Positions 1 to 7,329 of a stretch of DNA of 10,689 nt are shown piece by piece. Where the stretch lies: the NCBI GenBank assembly GCA_013044415.1, contig JABEUO010000015.1, forward strand, positions 1-10,689. Reading direction: 5' to 3'. The notes under the pieces were generated by a model that searched no databases, was not told the origin of the DNA, and was given only the letters and a program-made list of their open reading frames with translations. The first letter of the stretch is position 1. Every line of letters starts with the position of its first letter. The stretch is from Acidimicrobiaceae bacterium. GTDB taxonomy: Bacteria > Actinomycetota > Acidimicrobiia > Acidimicrobiales > Acidimicrobiaceae. The position numbers and the translations under genes are program-made.

Positions 1-32
1 GATGCAGTGATACAGATGCAGTGATACAGATG
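1..32. repeat. Short tandem repeat, 14-bp unit, two full copies plus 4 bp
   Basis: The unit GATGCAGTGATACA occurs at 1-14 and again at 15-28 with no mismatch, followed by GATG at 29-32. It starts at the first base of the window, so the true copy number may be larger. The period is not a multiple of three, so a variable number of copies would shift any reading frame; this fits non-coding DNA better than coding DNA. No function is evident. Confidence 0.85.
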
Positions 33-169
33 AACTCGGGGCAGGAAAGTACTTTTCCTCGACCTTATCAAACTCGACATATTTTGCAGCACATGGCTTG
101 CATCGCATTTCTGGCAACCGGCCGTCTGGTCGATGGAACGTTTTCCCTAGTATTTGGCTTTCGATCCGG

Positions 170-1447
170 CTATCTGACCGATCGAGTGACTTCTCCTAAA
201 GCGACGCCACGCCTGGCGAAAATCGGCTTCAGCCTCACTATGCCCGGGGGTTGTTTCCAATCAAATACCATGGCACTTCCCCTAGGTATCTGGGCGAGTT
301 CACCGGGAGCGACATACCTGGTCTCAACGGACCTCATCGAAACTTGAGACCTACGCTTTAGAATCGATGGGGCCGCAAAACTCACCTGGGCCTCCTGACG
401 AAACCTCGTTCCGGATACCTCTGAAATTGCCGACAGGGTCCCGGAATCTGCAATTCCAGGGAGAAGAAGGGTAGTACCGAATAGGGTCAAAAAGCCAGAC
501 GCCGACCTTCCCCATCGCTGACGTGCCTGTGAAAGGTCCTGTAGGCATCCAATCACGGTCACGCCTTGGCTCGCCCCTTCCGAAAGTATCGAAGCGAGAT
601 TCGGCAACGGTGCAATGTTCGCCAACTCATCGAGACACATCAACATCTGCCCGGATTCCGGTGCACCACGAGGATACCTTTCATACGTCGACGACCTGAT
701 CTGATCCAGAAGGGCAACAATTACCGGGGCAGCAATCTTTTGCTCCGAGGACGGCGACACGATATAAAGGGTCCCCGGGCGCTCGACAAAGGCGCTGGGA
801 CTGAAGTTGGGGTTTTCAGTTGATTTAAGGGCCGCCTCTGTCCTGTAGGCTCCCAACGAACCAGAGGCGGTAGAAAAAATCCCAGAAAGCTCCCTCGCAT
901 CCGTCTGGGCAAGACCCAAAAGGATCTGCAATGCCCGCAACTGGTCATTCGCCTCAAGGACCGGTGCGAATCGAACGAGGTCACGCTCGTCGATACCGCC
1001 GACTACATCTGCCATCGTTCCGCCTGCGAGTTTTGTCGATAAGAGGATCGGTGCCAATAGGGCCTTGGCCCGCTCTGCCCAATGTGAGCCCTCACCATAC
1101 GGCCTCTCGAGCCCGACATCAACGAGTAGATCAGCGGTCCTTACCGCAGCGTCGAGTGTGCAAGAGGCCTCAACTGGTGACCAGCGTACCTCGGTAAAAC
1201 CACTTGGGACCTTGGTTCTGCCAGAAGGGTCGAAGATGAACACTGGTCCTAATTTGGACCTACTGCCCTGGGTAGCGGCCAAGACGTCACTCTTAGTCGA
1301 AGCGACCACAGCGGGACCCTTATGCAATGCCAGGTTCGGAACTATCACCGAAGTGGTCTTTCCTGACCTCGGCGGACCAAGAACTAGTAGGTGGGACTCC
1401 CCGGCAGTGAATGCCGGCCTCCCATTTGCGTCCCCAAGGAATACCAA
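170..1447 (-). CDS. VirD4/TraG-family coupling ATPase, soluble form without N-terminal membrane anchor
   Basis: A 425-residue P-loop ATPase of the type IV secretion coupling protein class, which in conjugation systems brings substrate DNA or protein to the secretion channel. Walker A is GPPRSGKT at residues 24-31, followed by SVIVPNL as in TraG/VirD4 proteins. Walker B is LMCLDE at 269-274, continuing into a TraM-recognition-like segment (LANIAPLPNL, then a GIADSGTLSAISEVSG block near 331-346). Family members usually have 500-700 residues with N-terminal membrane helices. This one begins almost directly at the first nucleotide-binding strand and has no hydrophobic helix, so it is a short soluble form or an N-terminally trimmed relative. 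The start is TTG at 1447, with GGAG 8 bases upstream. The racemase stop lies in the same frame 3 bp before it. No other secretion gene is visible. The family call is solid; a role in conjugation is inference. Confidence 0.85.
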   Translation of the reverse strand: MVFLGDANGRPAFTAGESHLLVLGPPRSGKTTSVIVPNLALHKGPAVVASTKSDVLAATQGSRSKLGPVFIFDPSGRTKVPSGFTEVRWSPVEASCTLDAAVRTADLLVDVGLERPYGEGSHWAERAKALLAPILLSTKLAGGTMADVVGGIDERDLVRFAPVLEANDQLRALQILLGLAQTDARELSGIFSTASGSLGAYRTEAALKSTENPNFSPSAFVERPGTLYIVSPSSEQKIAAPVIVALLDQIRSSTYERYPRGAPESGQMLMCLDELANIAPLPNLASILSEGASQGVTVIGCLQDLSQARQRWGRSASGFLTLFGTTLLLPGIADSGTLSAISEVSGTRFRQEAQVSFAAPSILKRRSQVSMRSVETRYVAPGELAQIPRGSAMVFDWKQPPGIVRLKPIFARRGVALGEVTRSVR

Positions 1448-1450
1448 AGC

Positions 1451-2617
1451 TCAATCTCCGGGTCGGTATGCAACCTTTTCGGATAGGAAACTATCGATAT
1501 CTTGCAAAGCGTAGCCTAATTCTCGCATAATCTCCACCGTGTTTTCACCGATCATCGGGGCTCGCTGCGGAATGCATCGCTCGGGATCTAGTGAAAACCG
1601 AGGGGCCAACGCTGGTTGGATGACACCGGCCACCTCGACGAATGCCTCCCTTTCTTGCGCAACATGGTGTTTTGGTGCTTCTTTAAGGCTCAATACGGGT
1701 GTCATACAGCTGTCGGTTGTCTCACTGATCGCCTCCCATTCGTCACGAGTCTTCTCCTCGATGATTCGTGCGATCTTGCTCCGCATAGTCGGCCATTTGC
1801 TGCGGTCATATTGAGACTGCATATCTTCGTCCCCTGCAAGGCCCAACACGGCGAGGAGTTCTCTGTAGAAGCCTGGTTCAAGTGCCCCTAGCGCCATATA
1901 TCTGCCGTCTTTAGTTCGATAAGTCGAGTAGAAGGGTGCACCCCCATCTAAAAGATTGACCCCCCGTTGGTCCTCCCAAAGACCCTGTCCCAAAAATCCA
2001 TAAATCATCGAGGAGATCATCGCAGAGCCATCTACCATTGCGGCGTCGACCACATCGCCCTGTGAGGTGATCCTCGCCCGGAGGAGCGCCGCCAAGACGC
2101 CGACGACGAGGAGCATTCCTCCCCCACCAAAATCTCCAACGAGGTTAAGGGGGATTATCGGAGGGCCATCCTTCTCCCCTATCGCCGCCAACGCACCAGA
2201 TAACGACACGTAATTTATGTCATGTCCCGCCCTTAGCGCATAGGGTCCACTCTGACCAAAGCCAGTCATTCGGCCGTAGACGAGGGAAGGCTTTACCTTC
2301 AGTAGCACTTCGGGTCCGAGACCTAGCCTCTCCATGACTTGGGGCCTGAAGCCTTCGATCAACACGTCCGACTTTACAATCAGCCCCTTTACAAGCTCAA
2401 GTGACTTTGGGTTCTTTAGATCGACCGAGATCGACTCCTTGCCCCTACCAAGTACTTCGGACTTTTCGGACTCACACTCATCGAGGGGGGTATTGAACTT
2501 CGGGCGATCGACCCTTATTACCCTCGCTCCAAGATCGGCGAGAACCATCCCGGCGAAGGGACACGGACCTAGCCCGGCCATCTCAACTACCGTGATGCCA
2601 GTCAACGGCTTCGACAT
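1451..2617 (-). CDS. mcr: Alpha-methylacyl-CoA racemase (CaiB/BaiF CoA-transferase family III)
   Basis: A 388-residue protein that probably interconverts (2R)- and (2S)-2-methylacyl-CoA thioesters, needed for beta-oxidation of methyl-branched fatty acids or sterol side chains in the cytoplasm. From memory it tracks the M. tuberculosis MCR sequence closely, with blocks such as VVEMAGLGP, MTGFGQSGP, AGHDINYVSL, PLNLVGDFGGG and DAAMVDGS. The MCR catalytic residues His126, Asp156 and Glu241 correspond to His132 (GHDIN), Asp162 (VGDFGGG) and Glu247 (GALEPGFY), each offset by exactly six. This set favours racemase over CoA-transferase. The start is ATG at 2617, with AGAGGA 6 bases upstream. It lies 52 bp after the PH-domain gene and 3 bp before the coupling ATPase, so it is probably in their operon, but no function links them. 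A CoA-transferase acting on another acid is the main alternative. Confidence 0.9.
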   Translation of the reverse strand: MSKPLTGITVVEMAGLGPCPFAGMVLADLGARVIRVDRPKFNTPLDECESEKSEVLGRGKESISVDLKNPKSLELVKGLIVKSDVLIEGFRPQVMERLGLGPEVLLKVKPSLVYGRMTGFGQSGPYALRAGHDINYVSLSGALAAIGEKDGPPIIPLNLVGDFGGGGMLLVVGVLAALLRARITSQGDVVDAAMVDGSAMISSMIYGFLGQGLWEDQRGVNLLDGGAPFYSTYRTKDGRYMALGALEPGFYRELLAVLGLAGDEDMQSQYDRSKWPTMRSKIARIIEEKTRDEWEAISETTDSCMTPVLSLKEAPKHHVAQEREAFVEVAGVIQPALAPRFSLDPERCIPQRAPMIGENTVEIMRELGYALQDIDSFLSEKVAYRPGD

Positions 2618-2669
2618 CTGTAATCCTCTTATCGCTCTCTCTGTTCGGTGTCGAAGTAGACCCGAAGCA

Positions 2670-3305
2670 CTAACTATCTTCTTGGTCTTCGAAAACCTTG
2701 GCTTTGAGCCTCTTGAATTCCGCCTCGTCTATAAAGCCATCCCTATAAAGCTTGGATAATCTCTCGATTGTCTCCACTGCTTGATCGCTACGACCCTTGA
2801 CCTCACCGACGGGCGGATCGTAAGAGGAAGGCGAACTCGCCAGGGCATCTACCTTATTTCTGATATCGAATGGGTGGGGAATATTGCCCATCGCTTCTGA
2901 GGCGTCATTGCCCGCACTTTGGATATCCAGCGAGCCAAAATTAAGTATTCTGCCAAATATCCCCTGATTGCATCGTATATCGGTGATCCTTGAGATAGGA
3001 ATTTCATTGGTCCTGCGACTTAGGATACCGCTAACAACGACGACCCTTCTGTTGGTCAGAAAGAGATACTTCGAACTCCATCGGATATAGCGATAGGCGA
3101 AGTGCCCTACCCCGGCTAGCACCAAGAGGACGAAGATCACGAACCCCCAAGCTCCAGCCAACAGCTGGGTGATCTCCAGGACAAGTGCGAGCAGAACTAG
3201 GATCAAAAGGATGGCCGTCGGTGCGGCCATCTCGATCCAGTGCTCCCGCACCTCTTCGAGTAGGGTTTCATTTGGAGAGATGATCTTGTCGATAAATCGC
3301 TCCAT
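2670..3305 (-). CDS. Membrane protein with bacterial PH domain and C-terminal SHOCT motif
   Basis: A 211-residue protein of unknown specific role. Residues 27-45 and 53-73 are two hydrophobic helices forming a hairpin. They are followed by a bPH2/YdbT-like domain at about 79-150, recognisable from YLFLTNRRVVVVSGILSRR, the IPISRITDI strand and the GSLDIQSAG strand. After a Pro/Ser-rich linker, residues 176-205 (ETIERLSKLYRDGFIDEAEF) form a SHOCT-type helical hairpin, a short oligomerisation-like motif often found at protein ends. No enzymatic residues are seen. The ATG at 3305 comes only 9 bp after the ddl stop and has no strong Shine-Dalgarno sequence, suggesting translational coupling to ddl. 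The domain call is good; a scaffolding or envelope role is only inference. Confidence 0.85.
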   Translation of the reverse strand: MERFIDKIISPNETLLEEVREHWIEMAAPTAILLILVLLALVLEITQLLAGAWGFVIFVLLVLAGVGHFAYRYIRWSSKYLFLTNRRVVVVSGILSRRTNEIPISRITDIRCNQGIFGRILNFGSLDIQSAGNDASEAMGNIPHPFDIRNKVDALASSPSSYDPPVGEVKGRSDQAVETIERLSKLYRDGFIDEAEFKRLKAKVFEDQEDS

Positions 3306-3314
3306 TGGTAAAAC

Positions 3315-4427
3315 TCAGGCCAGCTTGGCTGCAATTGATGAAGCGGTACGCAGCACCGATCCGTCAGCGCCAGCGACTACCGCCACGTAGGTCGGGCTAG
3401 CGATCGCCTCCTCCATTAGCTGGGTGACCAGGCGCTCAAAGGGGATCTTCGGTTCAATCCAAAGGTAGTGCGAAAGCGAACCAGGGATGGTGTTGACCTC
3501 GTTTATGTAGAGAGAAGAGTCCTCAGCCATTAGGAAGTCCACCCTCATTACCCCTCTTAGTCCCACCAGTTCGGTGACTTTAGCCGCAGTGGTGCGAATC
3601 TCTTGCTCGACCTTTGGGTCGAGTTCGGCAGGCAGTTCCCTCGGAGCGGTGGCCATACCTTCACCGGCGATGTACTTGTCGCTATAGCTAAGTATTTCTC
3701 CAACGGCGCCCTTTTTTAAAGGACGCTCAATTGCGGAGAGCTCAAAGGCAGGAAAGGAACGAGCGGCAACCTGTATGTCGAATAGGTCGGGTCGATAAGG
3801 CTCCACTACCGCTCCAGAGCGAAGGTGTATGTTCGCGTCTAGTCGCATCTTGGCAGTCTCCAAGTCGGCTACCACTTCGATGCCGATCGAAGATCCCCCA
3901 AAGCGAGGCTTGACTATATATGGCCCGTCGAAAGAGAGGGCCTCCGTCGACTTGAAAAGGGGCTCACGGGGCAGGGCACTGATGGAGTTCTGGGTCATCA
4001 ATGCGTGAAAAGCCAACTTGTCCATACCGATAAGGGCGGTCCTGGCATTTGGCCCGCTGTAGGGTATCCCCATGAGATCGAGGATCGCTTGGAGCGATCC
4101 GTCCTCACCCGCTCCACCATGGCAGCAGTTCATAACGGCCTCGAGTTCGAGCGCCTTACCCTTTGAAAGCCTGCCCGACGGGGGGTAGAAACCCGGTTCT
4201 GAACCGAGGCGTAGGAAGAGCGGCTGTGCGCCTGCGGGCTGAGAAGACGCAAATGCGGAGGCTTCAGCTAGTGGGTCCACCTGATACCACTCGCCAAGCT
4301 TATTCCAGAAAAGCCCGATCACCTTGGCCCCAGACTTGTGCAGGGCCCTCGCAGCCTGAAGTCCCGTCAGGATACTTATGTCATGCTCAGGAGATGGACC
4401 GCCGAAAATAACACCAAATTGCCTCAT
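3315..4427 (-). CDS. ddl: D-alanine--D-alanine ligase
   Basis: A 370-residue ATP-grasp ligase joining two D-alanines for the peptidoglycan stem peptide, in the cytoplasm. Family landmarks appear in order: FGGPSPEHDIS with Glu14, CHGGAGEDGSLQ near 102-113, MDK at 135-137, IVKPRFGGSSIG with Lys173 and Ser179/180, Tyr248 and Lys251 in YSDKY, then Arg295/Asp297 (MRVDF), Glu310 and Asn312 (INEVNTIPG). A tyrosine in the omega-loop position, where VanA-type ligases carry histidine, favours D-Ala-D-Ala over D-Ala-D-Lac. A roughly 30-residue Ala/Val-rich tail follows the usual C-terminus. I chose ATG at 4427 over an in-frame TTG at 4460 because family N-termini begin just before the FGG motif and AGGTGG lies 10 bases upstream. 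It follows the MurF-like gene after 117 bp, the expected biochemical partner. It could be a paralogue of a housekeeping Ddl elsewhere. Confidence 0.92.
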   Translation of the reverse strand: MRQFGVIFGGPSPEHDISILTGLQAARALHKSGAKVIGLFWNKLGEWYQVDPLAEASAFASSQPAGAQPLFLRLGSEPGFYPPSGRLSKGKALELEAVMNCCHGGAGEDGSLQAILDLMGIPYSGPNARTALIGMDKLAFHALMTQNSISALPREPLFKSTEALSFDGPYIVKPRFGGSSIGIEVVADLETAKMRLDANIHLRSGAVVEPYRPDLFDIQVAARSFPAFELSAIERPLKKGAVGEILSYSDKYIAGEGMATAPRELPAELDPKVEQEIRTTAAKVTELVGLRGVMRVDFLMAEDSSLYINEVNTIPGSLSHYLWIEPKIPFERLVTQLMEEAIASPTYVAVVAGADGSVLRTASSIAAKLA

Positions 4428-4544
4428 GCTTTTGAAACCACCTACCCAAACAAGACCCAAAGGTCGAGGGAAACTAACTGCCGATCGACCCCATAGCTTA
4501 GGACAAAGCTTGTAATTGGCGATCGTAGGATTGCAAAAGCATCT

Positions 4545-6131
4545 TTACGGAAAGTGGTCGGGAAGGTCATTTTCGTAAAGTACCACGTCCCCGGCTTTGA
4601 GGTTTTCACGAACCCAGCGGACTGCGTCATCCCTTGTGGCAACGTCGACAACCTTCTTTAGCACCGCACCGGGCTCCTTAGAACGGTCTAAGGCACCCTT
4701 GGTCAAGGCCCTCTTGTTGGTCTTTCCTACGATTACTAAGTCGGAGGCTACTTCAGCGGCGCATTCGGCGAGCTTAAAGTTCTCAATGAACTGCCTATGG
4801 CCGAGTTCGACCATCCCCGGAGTTACCACGACCGTGCGTACGCCCGGAGCCCTTCTCTTTGCCAAGCTAGTCATCGCATGGCGGGCACCGGTTGGATTGG
4901 AGTTGTAAGTATCATCCAAGACGACCAACCCAGACGAATCGACAACCGTGGCGGTCAATCGATGCGGTGGGGGTTTTAACTCGAATAGCTGCTTTGCCAG
5001 TACCTCTTCGCCGACACCGAGTTCGAGTGCCACTGCGACCGCACAGGCGACATTACCCGCAGAAAGTTCACCGCTGGGGAGATACCCGATCCTCCTCTGG
5101 TCGTGGAATACAACTAATCCACCCTCTTCGTCGGCCTTTACACAGATCTCTGCTCTAAAGTCGGAACCGGAGCATCGCCATACCCTCGTACCCATCGTTT
5201 CGAGTTCGTTGGCGAGAAATGCCAGCTTTGGATAGTCGACACAGAGCACAGCGACCTTAGCACCGGTCAAGATCTCCGATTTAGCCGAGAGTATCTTCTC
5301 CTCAGAGCCGAATCGCTCGAGATGCACTGGGCCAATCGCTGTTATCACTGATATCTCGGGCTTAATCCAATCGACGAGAGCTGCGATCTCACCGATACGA
5401 TATGCGCCCATCTCGGCCACGAAGAGCTCAGTCGAGGCGACGAGATTCTCATTTATCGACCTCGAGAGTCCGGCCCGATTGTTGAAGGAGGCCGGCGATG
5501 CCACCGTCATCATGCTCTGGGAGCAGAGGGCCGTAATGTAACCCTTAGTCGTCGTCTTGCCGAAGGACCCGGTCACCGCAACGACCCTGGGAGACACCTT
5601 TGCCAGCTTTGCCGCCGCCGCCTGCACAAAACGCTTGGCGGATCGATCCTCATACGGAGCGAGCAGCCAGGTAGCTAGGTCCAAAAGAACCGGGTAGCAG
5701 AGGGCGGTAATTGATACCATCAAAGGTGCGACACTAATGAGTAACCCGAAGAGAGCGAGGATCACTGCGAGCAGGTAGCTCAGTCCCGCAAGGCGCTTAA
5801 GCCGCTTCGTCCATTCAAGCCTAGATGTCCTCCCCTTGAGTCCGAGGCCCAATGGAAATATGACGACTATCAGGCTTAAAATCACCACCAGGCCGAGTTT
5901 GAGTGGTTTTGAAAACTCTGGCCGAATGGTCAGCTCGGCGACCAGGAAACCAAGGATAAAGGCTACCGAATTGATCGGCTTGTCCCTAAGCCCCCACCAG
6001 CGCATTGCAAACTTTGTGGTCATCGGGGGGACATAGTGCTCCCTCTGGGCGACCCTTAGCCACCTCAGAGAGGACAAAATCATCGCTGCCAATGGGACCA
6101 AAAGGACGAGAATTGACTCAGCTAGTTTCAT
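4545..6131 (-). CDS. murF: Membrane-anchored MurF-family ligase (D-Ala-D-Ala-adding type)
   Basis: A 528-residue Mur ligase. The C-terminal two thirds carry the family signatures: ATP loop TGSFGKTTTK at 187-196, SFNNRAGL at 215-222, EMGAYRIGEIA at 240-250, ITAIGPVHLERFGS at 263-276, AKSEI at 283-287, PPPHRLT at 387-393, LDDTYNSNPTGA at 405-416 (the MurF-type DDTYN-NP motif) and GMVELG at 439-444. The end, VVLYENDLPDHFP, differs from the KGSR-type ending of classical MurF. Residues 1-160 are not the usual UDP-sugar-binding domain. They hold about five hydrophobic segments (near 5-22, 54-69, 77-98, 114-134, 136-158) split by basic stretches. MurF normally adds D-Ala-D-Ala to UDP-MurNAc-tripeptide, and adjacent ddl supports related chemistry. 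Loss of the nucleotide-sugar domain and gain of a membrane anchor suggest a lipid-linked or otherwise different acceptor (inference). Its ATG overlaps the hydrolase stop by 4 bases (ATGA), so it is probably translationally coupled. Confidence 0.85.
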   Translation of the reverse strand: MKLAESILVLLVPLAAMILSSLRWLRVAQREHYVPPMTTKFAMRWWGLRDKPINSVAFILGFLVAELTIRPEFSKPLKLGLVVILSLIVVIFPLGLGLKGRTSRLEWTKRLKRLAGLSYLLAVILALFGLLISVAPLMVSITALCYPVLLDLATWLLAPYEDRSAKRFVQAAAAKLAKVSPRVVAVTGSFGKTTTKGYITALCSQSMMTVASPASFNNRAGLSRSINENLVASTELFVAEMGAYRIGEIAALVDWIKPEISVITAIGPVHLERFGSEEKILSAKSEILTGAKVAVLCVDYPKLAFLANELETMGTRVWRCSGSDFRAEICVKADEEGGLVVFHDQRRIGYLPSGELSAGNVACAVAVALELGVGEEVLAKQLFELKPPPHRLTATVVDSSGLVVLDDTYNSNPTGARHAMTSLAKRRAPGVRTVVVTPGMVELGHRQFIENFKLAECAAEVASDLVIVGKTNKRALTKGALDRSKEPGAVLKKVVDVATRDDAVRWVRENLKAGDVVLYENDLPDHFP

Positions 6132-6919
6132 CGATCACAGCCCATCAAAGCGCCGAGAAGCACCTCTGCCAGCTTGGCGGGCGCCTGCGTGGGGATAAAG
6201 TGGCCTATCCCCTCCAGTACCTCTGAAGTCGCATTCTTAGATATTTTGCTCACCTCTACAGCTACCTGAGGCGGTACTTGGTCATCCAGTTCGCCAGAGA
6301 GCAAGTAGACCCGCGATTCGATATTCGAAATTAAAGTCCGGTAATCCTCGTTTACCGTCTTGACAAATACCTGTCTCATTACTCCTTGGGTGGCACGATA
6401 GTCGCTCGAGCCGAACTTGTCCCTAACCCTGTCCATAGAGGTTTCGCTCAACAGGCCCATTGAACGGAGCTTTTTAGCCGCTTGAAACTGTAGGCTCGGT
6501 CTAGCCTTAGTGCCGACTCTGATCAGGGGTACTCCTGCGAGGACTATGGCACACGGAGGCCTTTTGGTTACCGCAGAGTGCGACACCGCCACCCTGCCCC
6601 CAAAGGAGTGTCCAAGCAGGACGGTGTCGGGAGAACCGAGCTCTGAATCGAGCGAAACGAGCACATCTTCGAGCACTTCGCCGTACCAATCGGTTCCGAC
6701 TCCGCTTTCTGGCGCTGGGGAAGAGCCAAAGCCGGGTAGATCGAGGTTTAGAACCGAGGGGCCAGCGACGCCTAAACGACCACAACCAGCCAGTAGTTCC
6801 GATACAAAAGGGTTGAAATCATCCTTAGTCCTCGCCCAACCATGCATACAGACGACTAACCCCCCGTCACCGGGGATAAAGTCACCAAAGATCCTGCCGG
6901 ACGAAAAACCACGGAGCAA
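6128..6919 (-). CDS. Alpha/beta hydrolase, substrate unknown
   Basis: A 263-residue alpha/beta-hydrolase-fold protein. HGW at 26-28 gives the oxyanion region, LDLPGFGSS at 59-67 is a typical loop, GHSFGG at 103-108 places the nucleophile at Ser105, the acid is probably Asp212 in SGELDDQVP, and the base is His240 in GIGHFIP. There is no signal peptide, so it is probably cytoplasmic. It may be an esterase, peptidase-like or thioesterase-like enzyme; the sequence does not decide. The start is TTG at 6919, with TTGAGGT about 10 bases upstream. It is the first gene of the tight hydrolase/MurF-like/ddl block, and its stop overlaps the next start (ATGA). That argues for a function tied to the ligases, for example trimming or releasing a precursor, but this is inference. 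Confidence 0.85.
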   Translation of the reverse strand: MLRGFSSGRIFGDFIPGDGGLVVCMHGWARTKDDFNPFVSELLAGCGRLGVAGPSVLNLDLPGFGSSPAPESGVGTDWYGEVLEDVLVSLDSELGSPDTVLLGHSFGGRVAVSHSAVTKRPPCAIVLAGVPLIRVGTKARPSLQFQAAKKLRSMGLLSETSMDRVRDKFGSSDYRATQGVMRQVFVKTVNEDYRTLISNIESRVYLLSGELDDQVPPQVAVEVSKISKNATSEVLEGIGHFIPTQAPAKLAEVLLGALMGCDR

Positions 6920-6995
6920 CTTAATTAAGACCTCAAGCTAGTTAGAAGGAGTGTCCATCCTAGTTTGGCGAGCAGCCCATCGGCCCAGAAAAGTA

Positions 6996-7016
6996 AGCCT
7001 CGACTTAGATGAGGCT
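6996..7016 (-). terminator. Weak hairpin with T-rich tail after the 58-residue gene
   Basis: Read on the minus strand, AGCCTC and GAGGCT form a 6-bp stem around a 9-base loop, followed by TACTTTTCT. The tail is interrupted by a C and the loop is long, so at best this is a weak or partial intrinsic terminator. It sits between the 58-residue gene and the hydrolase and could reduce readthrough into the ligase genes. Confidence 0.3.
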
Positions 7017-7056
7017 ATCAAAAAAGCTAAGCAGGTATGGGTTGACACCAGCGGAG

Positions 7057-7233
7057 CTAGAACTCCTCGTCACCGACTTCTTCAAACTCAAGATCCTCGG
7101 TGGCTGCCAGGCACCACGAAGCGTGACCGCGCTCCTCGTCGCCCCCACACTCTTCGCAACGCTGCTTAGGCATGGCTAACCCTCGCTTGGCTTTACGAAC
7201 TTCCTCATACCTGCGATGGCGACCCTTTTTCAC
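7057..7233 (-). CDS. 58-residue basic/Cys-His-rich small protein, zinc-finger-like
   Basis: The GTG at 7233 has a strong Shine-Dalgarno sequence, AGGAG, 6 bases upstream. The open frame runs 58 codons to TAG. The N-terminal 20 residues are strongly basic (VKKGRHRRYEEVRKAKRG). The middle reads CEECGGDEERGHASWC, that is C-x2-C-x7-H-x3-C at residues 26-41, which could bind one zinc ion. The last 17 residues are acidic (EDLEFEEVGDEEF). Basic head, metal-binding knuckle and acidic tail in so short a protein suggest a nucleic-acid or RNA-polymerase/ribosome-associated factor, but I recognise no named family. An internal ATG at 7173 would give a 38-residue version with only the knuckle and tail. A possible promoter lies about 70 bp upstream, and a 137-bp gap with a weak hairpin separates it from the hydrolase. 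I judge it a real gene from its start signal and ordered composition. Confidence 0.7.
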   Translation of the reverse strand: MKKGRHRRYEEVRKAKRGLAMPKQRCEECGGDEERGHASWCLAATEDLEFEEVGDEEF

Positions 7234-7300
7234 GGGCGACTCCTGGTGGCTTGTACCGTCAAGACCAATTCTAGTCTTCTAACTGCGCGAATCTTTATCG

Positions 7301-7329
7301 ACTATGAATCTGTCCACTCTAACTGTCTA
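7301..7329 (-). promoter_or_regulatory. Candidate sigma70-type promoter for the 58-residue gene
   Basis: On the minus strand TAGACA (5 of 6 to the -35 consensus), a 17-bp spacer and CATAGT (4 of 6 to the -10 consensus) would start transcription near 7294, giving a leader of about 60 bases to the GTG. It lies in the divergent gap 7234-7413. I found no equally good candidate for the plus-strand gene at 7414. Confidence 0.35.

Noticed and set aside
43..59. Inverted repeat AGGAAA-GTACT-TTTCCT
   Set aside because: Six AT-rich base pairs with no T-tract after the stem on either strand; too weak to call a terminator or operator.
1..108. Minus-strand open frame from ATG 108 running off the left edge, beginning MRCKPCAAKYVEF with a C-x2-C pair
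   Set aside because: No ribosome binding site. It is only 36 codons, a length expected by chance, and its distal part is made of the 14-bp repeat, whose period is not a multiple of three. DNA left of the window would be needed to revive it.
1065..1514. 149-codon plus-strand frame opposite the coupling ATPase
   Set aside because: Antisense shadow of a gene with clear Walker motifs; its own product shows no domain-like pattern. The same judgement applies to the antisense frames at 2334-2759 and 6510-6941.
4428..4460. Longer ddl start at TTG 4460
   Set aside because: It adds 11 residues not expected before the FGG motif; ATG 4427 has an AGGTGG site.
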